This document shows, in pieces, positions 36,776-44,233 of a stretch of 64,000 nt of DNA (the stretch's first letter is position 1; the number at the start of each line of letters is the position of its first letter). The translations under genes and the position numbers were made by a program. The stretch lies in contig RPFO01000213.1 of the NCBI GenBank assembly GCA_009746045.1, forward strand, positions 7,124,109 to 7,188,108. The letters are read 5' to 3'. Source of the stretch: Mesostigma viride (Eukaryota > Streptophyta > Mesostigmatophyceae > Mesostigmatales > Mesostigmataceae). Under the pieces are notes generated by a model that saw nothing but the letters and a program-made list of their open reading frames with translations, had not been told where the DNA came from and searched no databases.

Positions 36776-37201
36776 ATGTCTAATAATAATAATATTAGGC
36801 ATACTGGGGCACTTAGGGGATGGGACAGTGATGGGTCTAGGCAATTATATTACGCATTGGCACATGATGGGGGCACAGGCAAGGTAGGGATTTTTTATAG
36901 CTGGGTAGACTGCAGGAACAACATAGTAGATAGACATAGGGCTATTTTTAAGGGGTTCGGGACAGCATGGGAAGCAGATCTGTTTATCCAGGCACACATG
37001 ACACGTCCCGTAGGATTACATGTAGAAGCCCCACCGCTAGAGATTAGGCCCAGGGCACGTCCTGCATCTAGGGGGCGTAGGTACGCACATACCAGTGCAC
37101 TGGCTAGGGTAGAGGACACTACAGCTACGCAGCAGGTTACCGTCACCTTTAACCAGCTGACGATTAGCACACACGCTAGCCAGCCGCCCAGCACCCAGTG
37201 A
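36776..37201 (+). CDS. Chromovirus ORF with RNase H1 N-terminal / viroplasmin-like domain
   Basis: 141 codons from ATG 36776 to TGA. Residues about 25-75 read YYALAHDGGTGKVGIFYSWV, then CRNNIVDRHRAIFKGFGTAW and EADLFI. This matches the plan of the small domain at the N terminus of eukaryotic RNase H1, also found in caulimovirus viroplasmin: an aromatic-rich first strand, GIF.SW..C, a basic K.F segment and a helix ending EADLFI. In RNase H1 this domain binds RNA-DNA hybrids. The C-terminal half is basic then Thr/Gln-rich and looks disordered. The ORF lies upstream of gag and separate from it, an unusual position. A role in holding RNA-DNA hybrids or in the particle is only inference. The family call rests on motif pattern. 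Confidence 0.7.
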   Translation: MSNNNNIRHTGALRGWDSDGSRQLYYALAHDGGTGKVGIFYSWVDCRNNIVDRHRAIFKGFGTAWEADLFIQAHMTRPVGLHVEAPPLEIRPRARPASRGRRYAHTSALARVEDTTATQQVTVTFNQLTISTHASQPPSTQ

Positions 37202-37329
37202 CGGGGCCATAGTGATTAGAGGGGCTCATCTATAATATTATAGTATTATATATAATAATAGACAGTAGATGTTGTCTTGACCTTTGTTTTTTTGCTTCCT
37301 TCTCTTCTTGTGGTTGTGGTACGGTAACC
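37202..37329 (+). other. AT-rich spacer before gag
   Basis: Short spacer containing TATAATATTATAGTATTATA-like sequence at about 37231-37258, then a T-rich stretch up to ATG 37330 (context ACCATGGC). It could be an internal leader between the first ORF and gag. Confidence 0.5.
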
Positions 37330-38043
37330 ATGGCGCCTAAAACAAGGGGTAAAGGTAAACCTAAAGGGTCAGAGGTTAGGGAGACGGGTATAGATAGTCC
37401 GGCCGTACAGGCACATGAGGAGATATCACAGCGGAGCCCAGCCTCCCAGCAGGGCAGCTCTGCAGGTCACCCAGGTGTGCTGGCTAGTCCCGCCCGTGAG
37501 TCGTACAGACCACAGGCCGGAATGTTCATAGATAGCGAGCAGCAGCAGCATATGCAGGGAGAATTTTTCAGTAGGTCGGAACGGGTGGAGACCGGCCCGA
37601 GGCGGGAGTCTCCCAGGTCAGATCCAATGAGTGCATCCATCCCACCGGCACAGCCCCCGCAGCAATTGCAGCCGCAGCATGAGCAACCGCCACAGTTGCA
37701 ACCGCCGCCGCGGCCACAGTGGCAACCGCAGCCGAATGGTCAGCTTAGCCAGAACGCGGCCTTTTACCATGCGCAACGGGCCCAACGATTAGAGCACCCA
37801 TGGTCAGTAAACGGACGCGGACGCGGTCGCGGTAGCCCATCCCGGCCGGAACCCGCGCGTCGTGTATCGTTCAGCAGCGAGCCACAATCCATGGGCACCT
37901 CACCGTGGTCGACGGAAGAGGGGGAGGTCGAACTTCCCCCCCGCTACGATGAGGATGCCGAGGAGCGCCCTGAGACGCGCCTGGGTCAGTCCTTCCCAGC
38001 GACGGGCCCCGCGCGTCCTAGCATGCGCATGGCCCCAACCTGA
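37330..38043 (+). CDS. Chromovirus gag, N-terminal disordered region
   Basis: 237 codons starting in strong context (ACCATGGCG). It is very Pro/Gln/Arg rich, with PPQLQPPPRPQWQPQPNGQL, an RGRGRGS motif and an acidic patch (EEGEVELPPRYDEDAEERPE). It has no ordered domain. The frame ends at TGA 38041. The next frame is open from 38022 and continues in gag-like style, so the two overlap by 22 nt and join with a -1 shift. It most likely is the N terminus of Gag; a separate small protein is the alternative. Confidence 0.75.
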   Translation: MAPKTRGKGKPKGSEVRETGIDSPAVQAHEEISQRSPASQQGSSAGHPGVLASPARESYRPQAGMFIDSEQQQHMQGEFFSRSERVETGPRRESPRSDPMSASIPPAQPPQQLQPQHEQPPQLQPPPRPQWQPQPNGQLSQNAAFYHAQRAQRLEHPWSVNGRGRGRGSPSRPEPARRVSFSSEPQSMGTSPWSTEEGEVELPPRYDEDAEERPETRLGQSFPATGPARPSMRMAPT

Positions 38044-39380
38044 ATCTGAGCCGGTTAGACCTCAACGATCCCGGTTACGAACACCCGACATCCGTTTGGT
38101 TGCGGCGAGGCGCTGAGACCTCGCGCAGCCAGCCGCGGGCTGCTGGGCCCCCATCGCTGCCGGCGTCCTTTAACCGTCCGCCCTTTTGCGCTAAAGGAGG
38201 CCCGCGGGCGGCCACGGTCAAGGCTCCGCCCATGCCCGATTTCAAAACCGTGCCCAAGTTGCGCGCGGACATGACCCCGCGCGAGATCGATGAGTGGGAA
38301 CGCATGGTGTTGGCGGTCTATTGGGCATGGTGCGAGCATCACGATTGGGAGTTGGCCACTGATGTGCTAATTCCCTATCTAGTAGCGATGTGCATGGATC
38401 CGTCCGTTGTCGGCATCCTCCACTGTGAGAGCGTCGCGTCACGCACCTACCCGCGCACGGTCGAGGAGCTGATGGCCCGCATCCGGCGCAAGTTGGTGCC
38501 ACCGGACTACAAGCTCCATGAGCGCCTGGCCTTTGGCAAGTTCCGTCAGGGCAGCACGCCGTTTCGCGAATTCCTCACCGAGTTTGAGGCGTACACTGCC
38601 CGGCTTGACGACATGACCTGGACCGAGTACAAGGCACGGTTCATCGAGGCGCTGCACCCGGACCTCTTGGATGAGGTGCTCAAGCACTATGCCGAGGTCC
38701 CATGGGAGGAGTGGGATGTGATAAAAATTCAGCAGTACCTGCTACAAGTCTCGGATGTGATCGCCCGCCGCCGTGCAGCATCTACACGGCGCTTCCCGCT
38801 CGCGGCACCCCGGCGCGTCCACTTCACCACCGCGGACCCTGAGGTCGCACAGGAGGACGCGTATGACTACGAGCTGCCAGCGGAGAGCGATTATGACCCT
38901 GATTTCCAGGTCAATGCGATCGATCCGGCCACTTCCCGCTGCTTTGCGTGCGGCGAGGTTGGCCACCTCAAGCGCGAGTGCCCTCGCCTGCGCGCCCGCA
39001 AGGATGAGGAGACGCATGTACCCCAGTTCTCTGGCCCCGCCTTCGGCAAACGTCCGGACCCTGCGCAGCGAGGCGATCGGCCCCGTAATGCGGGAGCACG
39101 TGCAGCCAAGCTGCAGGATGCCCGCCGCCAGCCCGCGCAGTATCAAACGCCTCGGGCCTCAGGTCCATCCTTCCAACGGGTGACCCGCGAGGTGAACAAG
39201 GTGCTAGCGCAGCAACGAGGCGCGGCCGATCACGACTCGGACAGTGGGCGGCTGGATGCCCAGGCCATCGCAGGCTATGCGTATGGCGACGACGATGAGG
39301 AGGAACCGGTGGAGGAGGGGGAAGAGCGGACCGGGCGGTCGAACGAGGCGGCCTCCCGGCCATCCGTTCCTCGCGCGTAG
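38022..39380 (+). CDS. Chromovirus gag: capsid and nucleocapsid
   Basis: The frame opens at 38022 (first in-frame ATG 38223; GTG-type starts are not assumed). It carries a Ty3-type capsid helical domain: MPDFKTVPKLRADMTPREID, then ILHCESVASRTYPRTVEEL, RLAFGKFRQGSTPFREFL and YKARFIEALHPDLLDEVL. A CCHC zinc knuckle, CFACGEVGHLKRECP, follows; counted from 38100, its C281, C284, H289 and C294 are in the usual C-x2-C-x4-H-x4-C spacing. A tail rich in acidic residues follows. Gag packages the genomic RNA in virus-like particles. The frame stops at TAG 39378 and pol is open from 39299 in the -1 frame, an 82-nt overlap typical of frameshift-expressed pol. Confidence 0.92.
   Translation, partial: HAHGPNLNLSRLDLNDPGYEHPTSVWLRRGAETSRSQPRAAGPPSLPASFNRPPFCAKGGPRAATVKAPPMPDFKTVPKLRADMTPREIDEWERMVLAVYWAWCEHHDWELATDVLIPYLVAMCMDPSVVGILHCESVASRTYPRTVEELMARIRRKLVPPDYKLHERLAFGKFRQGSTPFREFLTEFEAYTARLDDMTWTEYKARFIEALHPDLLDEVLKHYAEVPWEEWDVIKIQQYLLQVSDVIARRRAASTRRFPLAAPRRVHFTTADPEVAQEDAYDYELPAESDYDPDFQVNAIDPATSRCFACGEVGHLKRECPRLRARKDEETHVPQFSGPAFGKRPDPAQRGDRPRNAGARAAKLQDARRQPAQYQTPRASGPSFQRVTREVNKVLAQQRGAADHDSDSGRLDAQAIAGYAYGDDDEEEPVEEGEERTGRSNEAASRPSVPRA
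39299..39380 (+). promoter_or_regulatory. gag-pol overlap, presumed -1 frameshift window
   Basis: Between the last stop upstream of pol in its frame (TGA 39296) and the gag stop (TAG 39378) both frames are open. A run of five G at 39317-39321 lies within. It does not match a textbook X XXY YYZ heptamer well, so the slip site is not identified. Confidence 0.55.
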
Positions 39381-42300
39381 TGTCCCTCCCCTTGGGGGTA
39401 GAAGTAGCGGTAGCTCAGGTAGATAGGGTAGATAGCGTAGTAGGAGTAAATAGTGTAGATAGCAGTAGCTCCGCCGTACAGGCACCGTTAGTTGCGGATA
39501 CCGGCGCGAGTATGGAGCCAGTTGGTGAGGCTCCAGCCACGGCTACAATTCCGGCTTCGGGCAGCAACGCGGACGCCCCGCCGACGCATGCAGCCCCGAG
39601 GAGTGCGGCCCGCAGCTTGCTCCTCTTTCGAGGGGGTCTGGCAGTGCCATCAACAGCACTGGACCCCTTCCTCAAGGGCAAGACTGTCATGGACGTGCAG
39701 TTCATGGTCGACACGGGCGCTTCCACATCATTCATCAATGAGGCACTGGCGCGTCGCGCTGGCTACACTATACGGCCACACGCGACAGTGGTAAATGTGA
39801 CTTACTCAGATGGTCGCAAGAACCCCTCGCCAGGTCTAGTCGACATCAAGGCGGTGATTCAGGGCATCCCTGTGGAGCTTACCGCCACTGTCGCGCCGCT
39901 GGGCGCAGCCGATATCATTATTGGCATTGACTGGATGGACGCTCAGGATGTTGACATCAGCATTAAGCGTCGCGTGGTGTGGTTCCCCGACGGCTCCTTT
40001 TGGAGTCCGGTTGGCGAATATCAGGCGCAGGGTCCCACTGTGCACAACGTCACGCACGAGCGGGAATTTACCCAACCCCGCCAAGCCTCACAGATCCTCA
40101 TGAGCATCAAGTCGTTGGAGGGCAAGTTGCGTCAGGGCAAGGAATACTACATGTATCGCCTCGACCTCGCTGCCGTGGAGCTCATGCTCAATGAGATCGG
40201 TGTGGGCTTCACCCCCGAGGAGACTGAGCGCTACAATGCGGTGTTGGCAGCACGCGCGAAGCTCTTTGATGAGAGTAAGCAAGAGTTTCCCCCGCCGCGC
40301 TCGGTGCTCCACCGCATCCAATTGCAGGAGGGCTATGGCCCTACGACGTCCCCTATGTACCGCATGGGTCCGGTGGAGCTGGTGGAGCTCAAGAAGATCT
40401 TGATGGCGCTTCTGGAGCGGGGTCTCATCGAGCCCAGCAACAGCCCCTTCTCAGCAGGCGTGCTGTTGGTCCCCAAGCCTGGGGGCAAGTGGCGGCTCGT
40501 CACGGACTATCGTAAGCTGAACGCTATTACGGTAAAGTCCAAGTACCCTCTCCCCCGCATCGACGATATCTTCAACCGCGTGCAGGGCGCCACATGTTTC
40601 ACCGTCCTTGATTGCGCAGACGGGTTCTGGCAGTTAAGGATTGCGCCGGAGGACTGTCATAAAACGGCGTTCAACACGCCGTTCGGCCACTATCAGTTCC
40701 GTGTGGCCGCCATGGGGTTGTGCAATTCCCCTGCGAGCTTTCAGATGCTCATGAATGACATCCTCCGCCCAGTCATGGGAACCGCGCATCTCCCGCAGGT
40801 TTCCCGTGACCTCGAGGACCCCAACCGGGGCGCGAAGCCCCCGTGGTCCTACAAGCGCACTTGTGCGCTCGCATACCTGGATGACATCTTGGTGTACTCC
40901 AAGACCTTTGAGGATCACCTCGAGGACGTCGCCACGGTATTGCGCATCATGGAGGAGGAGAATCTTTCGGTCCGCAAGGCCAAGGTCCGCGCTGGTCGCA
41001 GCGTACCGTTCCTCGGTCATACCCTGTCCGCTGCCGGCGTCGCGACGGACCCCTCCAAGATCGCCTCCATCCAGCAGTGGCCGACCCCGACCAACGTCAA
41101 GGGCGTGCGCAGCTTTTTGGGTGTCGCGTCGTATTACCGACGTTTCATCCCCCGTTTCGCGACGATCGCTGCCCCCATTAACGCCCTCCTCAAGAAGGGT
41201 GTTCCTTTCGTTTGGTCGGAACCGTGCCAACAGGCCTTTGAGGCCCTCAAGCGCAGCCTGACCACGGCCCCCGTGCTCGTTATCTCGGACCCGTCCAAGC
41301 CCTTTGTGGTCGCAACGGACGCGAGCAAGGTTGCAATCGGCGGTGTCCTATTGCAGGACCAGGGTCAGGGGTTGCAGCCGGTCGAGTACATCTCCCGGAC
41401 TATGATCCCTGCCGAGCGCAACTATCCGGTACACCAGCAGGAGCTTCTTGCCGTGGTCTACTGCTGCCATACCTGGCGCCATCATCTTCTCGGGGCCCAG
41501 TTTGACGTTGCCATCAGCGAGCAGGGGGATCTTGATCCCCACCGGCTGATCATCCACACGGATCATCGGCCCCTCACGCATCTGCTCGCCCAACCCAACC
41601 TGGTGCCCCGTCAAGCACGCTGGCTGGAGTACTTGTCCCAGTTCGCCCCCTTTAAGATTCAGTACGTCAAGGGTGCAGAGAACGTGGTCCCAGACGCCCT
41701 TTCCCGGCGGGAGGACTACTGGTTCTATGAAGATCTGGGAGTACTACATACCACTTGCGTCCCAGCTCAGGCGCCCGGCACGTCCTATGGTGACCTTCCG
41801 CGGTCGCCGCAGGCTCGTTATTTGTTTCACACGGGTCGTACCACCATGGACGACCTATCCCCCGACTGGGGTTCGCACGAGGACGTGCGCGCCCCCGGGG
41901 AAGGGGAGGGGTCCCATTCGCGCTTGCCACTCAGCCACGTGGTCCCGGCTCAGGGAATTTTTCACTTGCAGCCCATTGGGTCCCCCACCATTTTCTCGGA
42001 GTACGTATACCAAACCCTCGAGACTGAAGAGGAGGCGGATGCGTACACCGTCACCTCCGTTCTGGAGACGCTGATCAGCCGATTCACCGTCACGGAAGCA
42101 GCAGCCCTGGAGGCGATCAGGTCGCACCCTCAGCAGATGGGCAAGCTCCCGTGCAAGTTCCAGGACGGACGACTCTATGTCATGGTGAGACCTGACTGCT
42201 GGCGCCTGTACGTCCCGGAGATATGTAGAGCGGCTCTGCTCCATGAGCTCCACGACTCCCTCACCGGTGGCCACCAAGGAATCCATCGCCTGCTGCCGCG

Positions 42301-43573
42301 GGCCAGAAAGAACTTCTACTGGCCAGGTATGCGGGAGTACATCGAGACGTACGTGCGCGAGTGTCCATCATGCCAGATCATGAAGTCCCGCAACACGGGG
42401 TCACAAGCGATCCCCAAGACGCTGCCTGACCCCATGGCGCCTTGGGACTCATTGATGATGGATTTTATTGGCCCCTTCCGGAAGACCAAGCACGGCAACA
42501 GCATGATCTTGGTTTTCTTGGACCGCCTGACGCGCATGTGTCACTTGGCCCCATGCCCGGCCGAGCTCACGGCTGAGGCTTGCGCTAAGTTGTATCTCCA
42601 CCACGTGTTTCGGTACCACGGACTCAGCCGGCAATTCATATCGGACCGTGACAAGTTGTTCACGGCTCGCTTCTGGCAGGAGTTCTTTGAACGACTGGGC
42701 ACCAAGGTGTCATTGGGGACAGCGTACCACAGCTCGTCCTCTCACCTGGTGGAGCGACTGAACCGCACAGTGCAAGAGACCATGCGACACTACACTGACG
42801 CGGTGGGAGGCAATTGGGAGGAGTTTCTGGGCTTGGTGGAATTCTCCTTGAACAACGCCCCCCAGGCGGCCCATGGCTTCACGCCGTTCTTCCTCAACAC
42901 TGGCAGGCACCCGCTTACGCCGACCGACCTTCTCACGAGCCCCGCTTTGGCAGAGAAAACGGTCCGGCGGGACACCCTGGAAGGGGTGGAGAAGCTGTTG
43001 GTTCAGATGCGTCAGGCCCATGACAGCGCGGTCAGGGGCTACCGAGCCGCAGCCGAGCGCTATATGGCGAGGACCGCTAGTCGCCTGGACGCGCGCACCC
43101 CGTCGATTGAGGCAGGCGACTGGGTTCTGGTGGAAGGCCCCCGACTAGGACGTTTCTCCGAGAAGGTAGGAGGTGAGCTCAAGACCAAGCTCCGTCCTAT
43201 GTTCCTGGGGCCTCACAAGGTCTTGGAGAAGCTGGGCGATGTGATGTTCAAGGTCGACATCCCAAGCTCCTGGAACACTTCCCCCAACTTCCACCGCGAT
43301 CAACTCAAGTTGTATCACCAGAACTCCATCCAAGGTCGCCTCAATCCGCCGGCCCCCGTCGAATACAACCCCGAGACCGGTGAACAGGAAGACGAGGTGG
43401 CCGAGATTGTGGACCACCGGGACATCCAGCGCGGGAGAAGCAGACAGCGACAGTACCGAGTACGATGGCGTTTTACCCAGCACGACTATGAGGACTCATG
43501 GCGTACGGAGAACGAGCTAGGCGGATGTGAGCGCCTGCTACGGGAATACAAGAAGAGGTGTGCCCTACACTAG
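39299..43573 (+). CDS. Chromovirus pol: protease, RT, RNase H, integrase, chromodomain
   Basis: Open in the -1 frame relative to gag. Counting from 39380: protease VDTGAS at 110-115 with IIIGIDWMD at 179-187; RT with catalytic Asp411 (FTVLDCADGFW), FRVAAMGLCNSPASFQ and YLDD at 499-502; RNase H with D647 (ATDAS), E688, D728 (HTDHRPL) and D772 (VPDALSR); integrase HHCC zinc site (H958/H965, C995, C998) and DD35E catalytic D1028, D1089 and E1125; GPY/F-like module (LRPMFLGPHKVLEK); C-terminal chromodomain 1339-1391 (AEIVDHRDIQRG, YRVRWRF, DSWRTENEL). The chromodomain normally steers integration by reading histone marks. All catalytic residues are present. Oddities are a second DTGAS at 40-45, a roughly 28-residue insert between RT motifs B and C, and a long linker between RNase H and integrase. 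Confidence 0.97.
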   Translation, partial: GGTGGGGGRADRAVERGGLPAIRSSRVVSLPLGVEVAVAQVDRVDSVVGVNSVDSSSSAVQAPLVADTGASMEPVGEAPATATIPASGSNADAPPTHAAPRSAARSLLLFRGGLAVPSTALDPFLKGKTVMDVQFMVDTGASTSFINEALARRAGYTIRPHATVVNVTYSDGRKNPSPGLVDIKAVIQGIPVELTATVAPLGAADIIIGIDWMDAQDVDISIKRRVVWFPDGSFWSPVGEYQAQGPTVHNVTHEREFTQPRQASQILMSIKSLEGKLRQGKEYYMYRLDLAAVELMLNEIGVGFTPEETERYNAVLAARAKLFDESKQEFPPPRSVLHRIQLQEGYGPTTSPMYRMGPVELVELKKILMALLERGLIEPSNSPFSAGVLLVPKPGGKWRLVTDYRKLNAITVKSKYPLPRIDDIFNRVQGATCFTVLDCADGFWQLRIAPEDCHKTAFNTPFGHYQFRVAAMGLCNSPASFQMLMNDILRPVMGTAHLPQVSRDLEDPNRGAKPPWSYKRTCALAYLDDILVYSKTFEDHLEDVATVLRIMEEENLSVRKAKVRAGRSVPFLGHTLSAAGVATDPSKIASIQQWPTPTNVKGVRSFLGVASYYRRFIPRFATIAAPINALLKKGVPFVWSEPCQQAFEALKRSLTTAPVLVISDPSKPFVVATDASKVAIGGVLLQDQGQGLQPVEYISRTMIPAERNYPVHQQELLAVVYCCHTWRHHLLGAQFDVAISEQGDLDPHRLIIHTDHRPLTHLLAQPNLVPRQARWLEYLSQFAPFKIQYVKGAENVVPDALSRREDYWFYEDLGVLHTTCVPAQAPGTSYGDLPRSPQARYLFHTGRTTMDDLSPDWGSHEDVRAPGEGEGSHSRLPLSHVVPAQGIFHLQPIGSPTIFSEYVYQTLETEEEADAYTVTSVLETLISRFTVTEAAALEAIRSHPQQMGKLPCKFQDGRLYVMVRPDCWRLYVPEICRAALLHELHDSLTGGHQGIHRLLPRARKNFYWPGMREYIETYVRECPSCQIMKSRNTGSQAIPKTLPDPMAPWDSLMMDFIGPFRKTKHGNSMILVFLDRLTRMCHLAPCPAELTAEACAKLYLHHVFRYHGLSRQFISDRDKLFTARFWQEFFERLGTKVSLGTAYHSSSSHLVERLNRTVQETMRHYTDAVGGNWEEFLGLVEFSLNNAPQAAHGFTPFFLNTGRHPLTPTDLLTSPALAEKTVRRDTLEGVEKLLVQMRQAHDSAVRGYRAAAERYMARTASRLDARTPSIEAGDWVLVEGPRLGRFSEKVGGELKTKLRPMFLGPHKVLEKLGDVMFKVDIPSSWNTSPNFHRDQLKLYHQNSIQGRLNPPAPVEYNPETGEQEDEVAEIVDHRDIQRGRSRQRQYRVRWRFTQHDYEDSWRTENELGGCERLLREYKKRCALH

Positions 43574-43696
43574 GGCAGTAGATAGTAAGAAAGGTGTTCA
43601 TCATGCAGGGCCGTACAGGTCCAGGTAAGGTACGTAGGCAGCCGCCACGGGCTGCAGGACACGTATGTAGGGGACCAGCTGGGTCCTGCACGAGGT

Positions 43697-44233
43697 ATGT
43701 ACAGGTATGTCCATATTGACAGGGTAGGTGGGTATGTAGACAGCCGTACAGGCTTTCTTACAAGACGCTATGGTCCCGATACTGTTCCCGACTGGGTGCC
43801 CCTCACCTGGCGGTTGCAGATGGAGCCGTCGGGAGACGAGGACTCTTCGTTGTTCGCAGACATGGTGGATATAGGGACGGATGACGATGGGCAGATAGGG
43901 CGGGCTCAGGCGGCTGCTGTGCCGTCTATCAGCCAGCCGCGACCCTCGACGCCTGGTGCCAGCGGCTCCCAGGAGCTGAAGGCACAGGCTCGGCTGCAAG
44001 AGGAGATTCGGCAGCGGGAGACCTCGTCCCGGGAGAATCAGGAATGTTACTATCCGAAGTGGCATGTCCCGGTTATGACTCTGACGAGGTTCTATGGCGT
44101 CGCCGCAAGAGACATGGGCGGGCGGCATCGGACTTCGTTTCTAAACCCTATTGTCCTGACCGCGCCCCCGGTTCCAAGTCAGATCCGGTATCCGAGCTCA
44201 AGCTGTGTATCAGCAGACAGGTGGGATTCCTGA
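43697..44233 (+). CDS. Chromovirus 3' ORF, first frame, unknown
   Basis: 178 codons beginning 124 nt after the pol stop, in the same frame as pol. It reads basic and tyrosine-rich at first (MYRYVHIDRVGGYVDSRTGF), then Ser/Pro-rich, then a helical charged stretch (LKAQARLQEEIRQRETSS). After about residue 120 the sense seems to pass to the -1 frame, which is open from 43885 and continues for another 2 kb. It resembles no env, aspartic protease or RNase H. I infer it is the N-terminal part of one larger 3' protein. Confidence 0.55.
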   Translation: MYRYVHIDRVGGYVDSRTGFLTRRYGPDTVPDWVPLTWRLQMEPSGDEDSSLFADMVDIGTDDDGQIGRAQAAAVPSISQPRPSTPGASGSQELKAQARLQEEIRQRETSSRENQECYYPKWHVPVMTLTRFYGVAARDMGGRHRTSFLNPIVLTAPPVPSQIRYPSSSCVSADRWDS

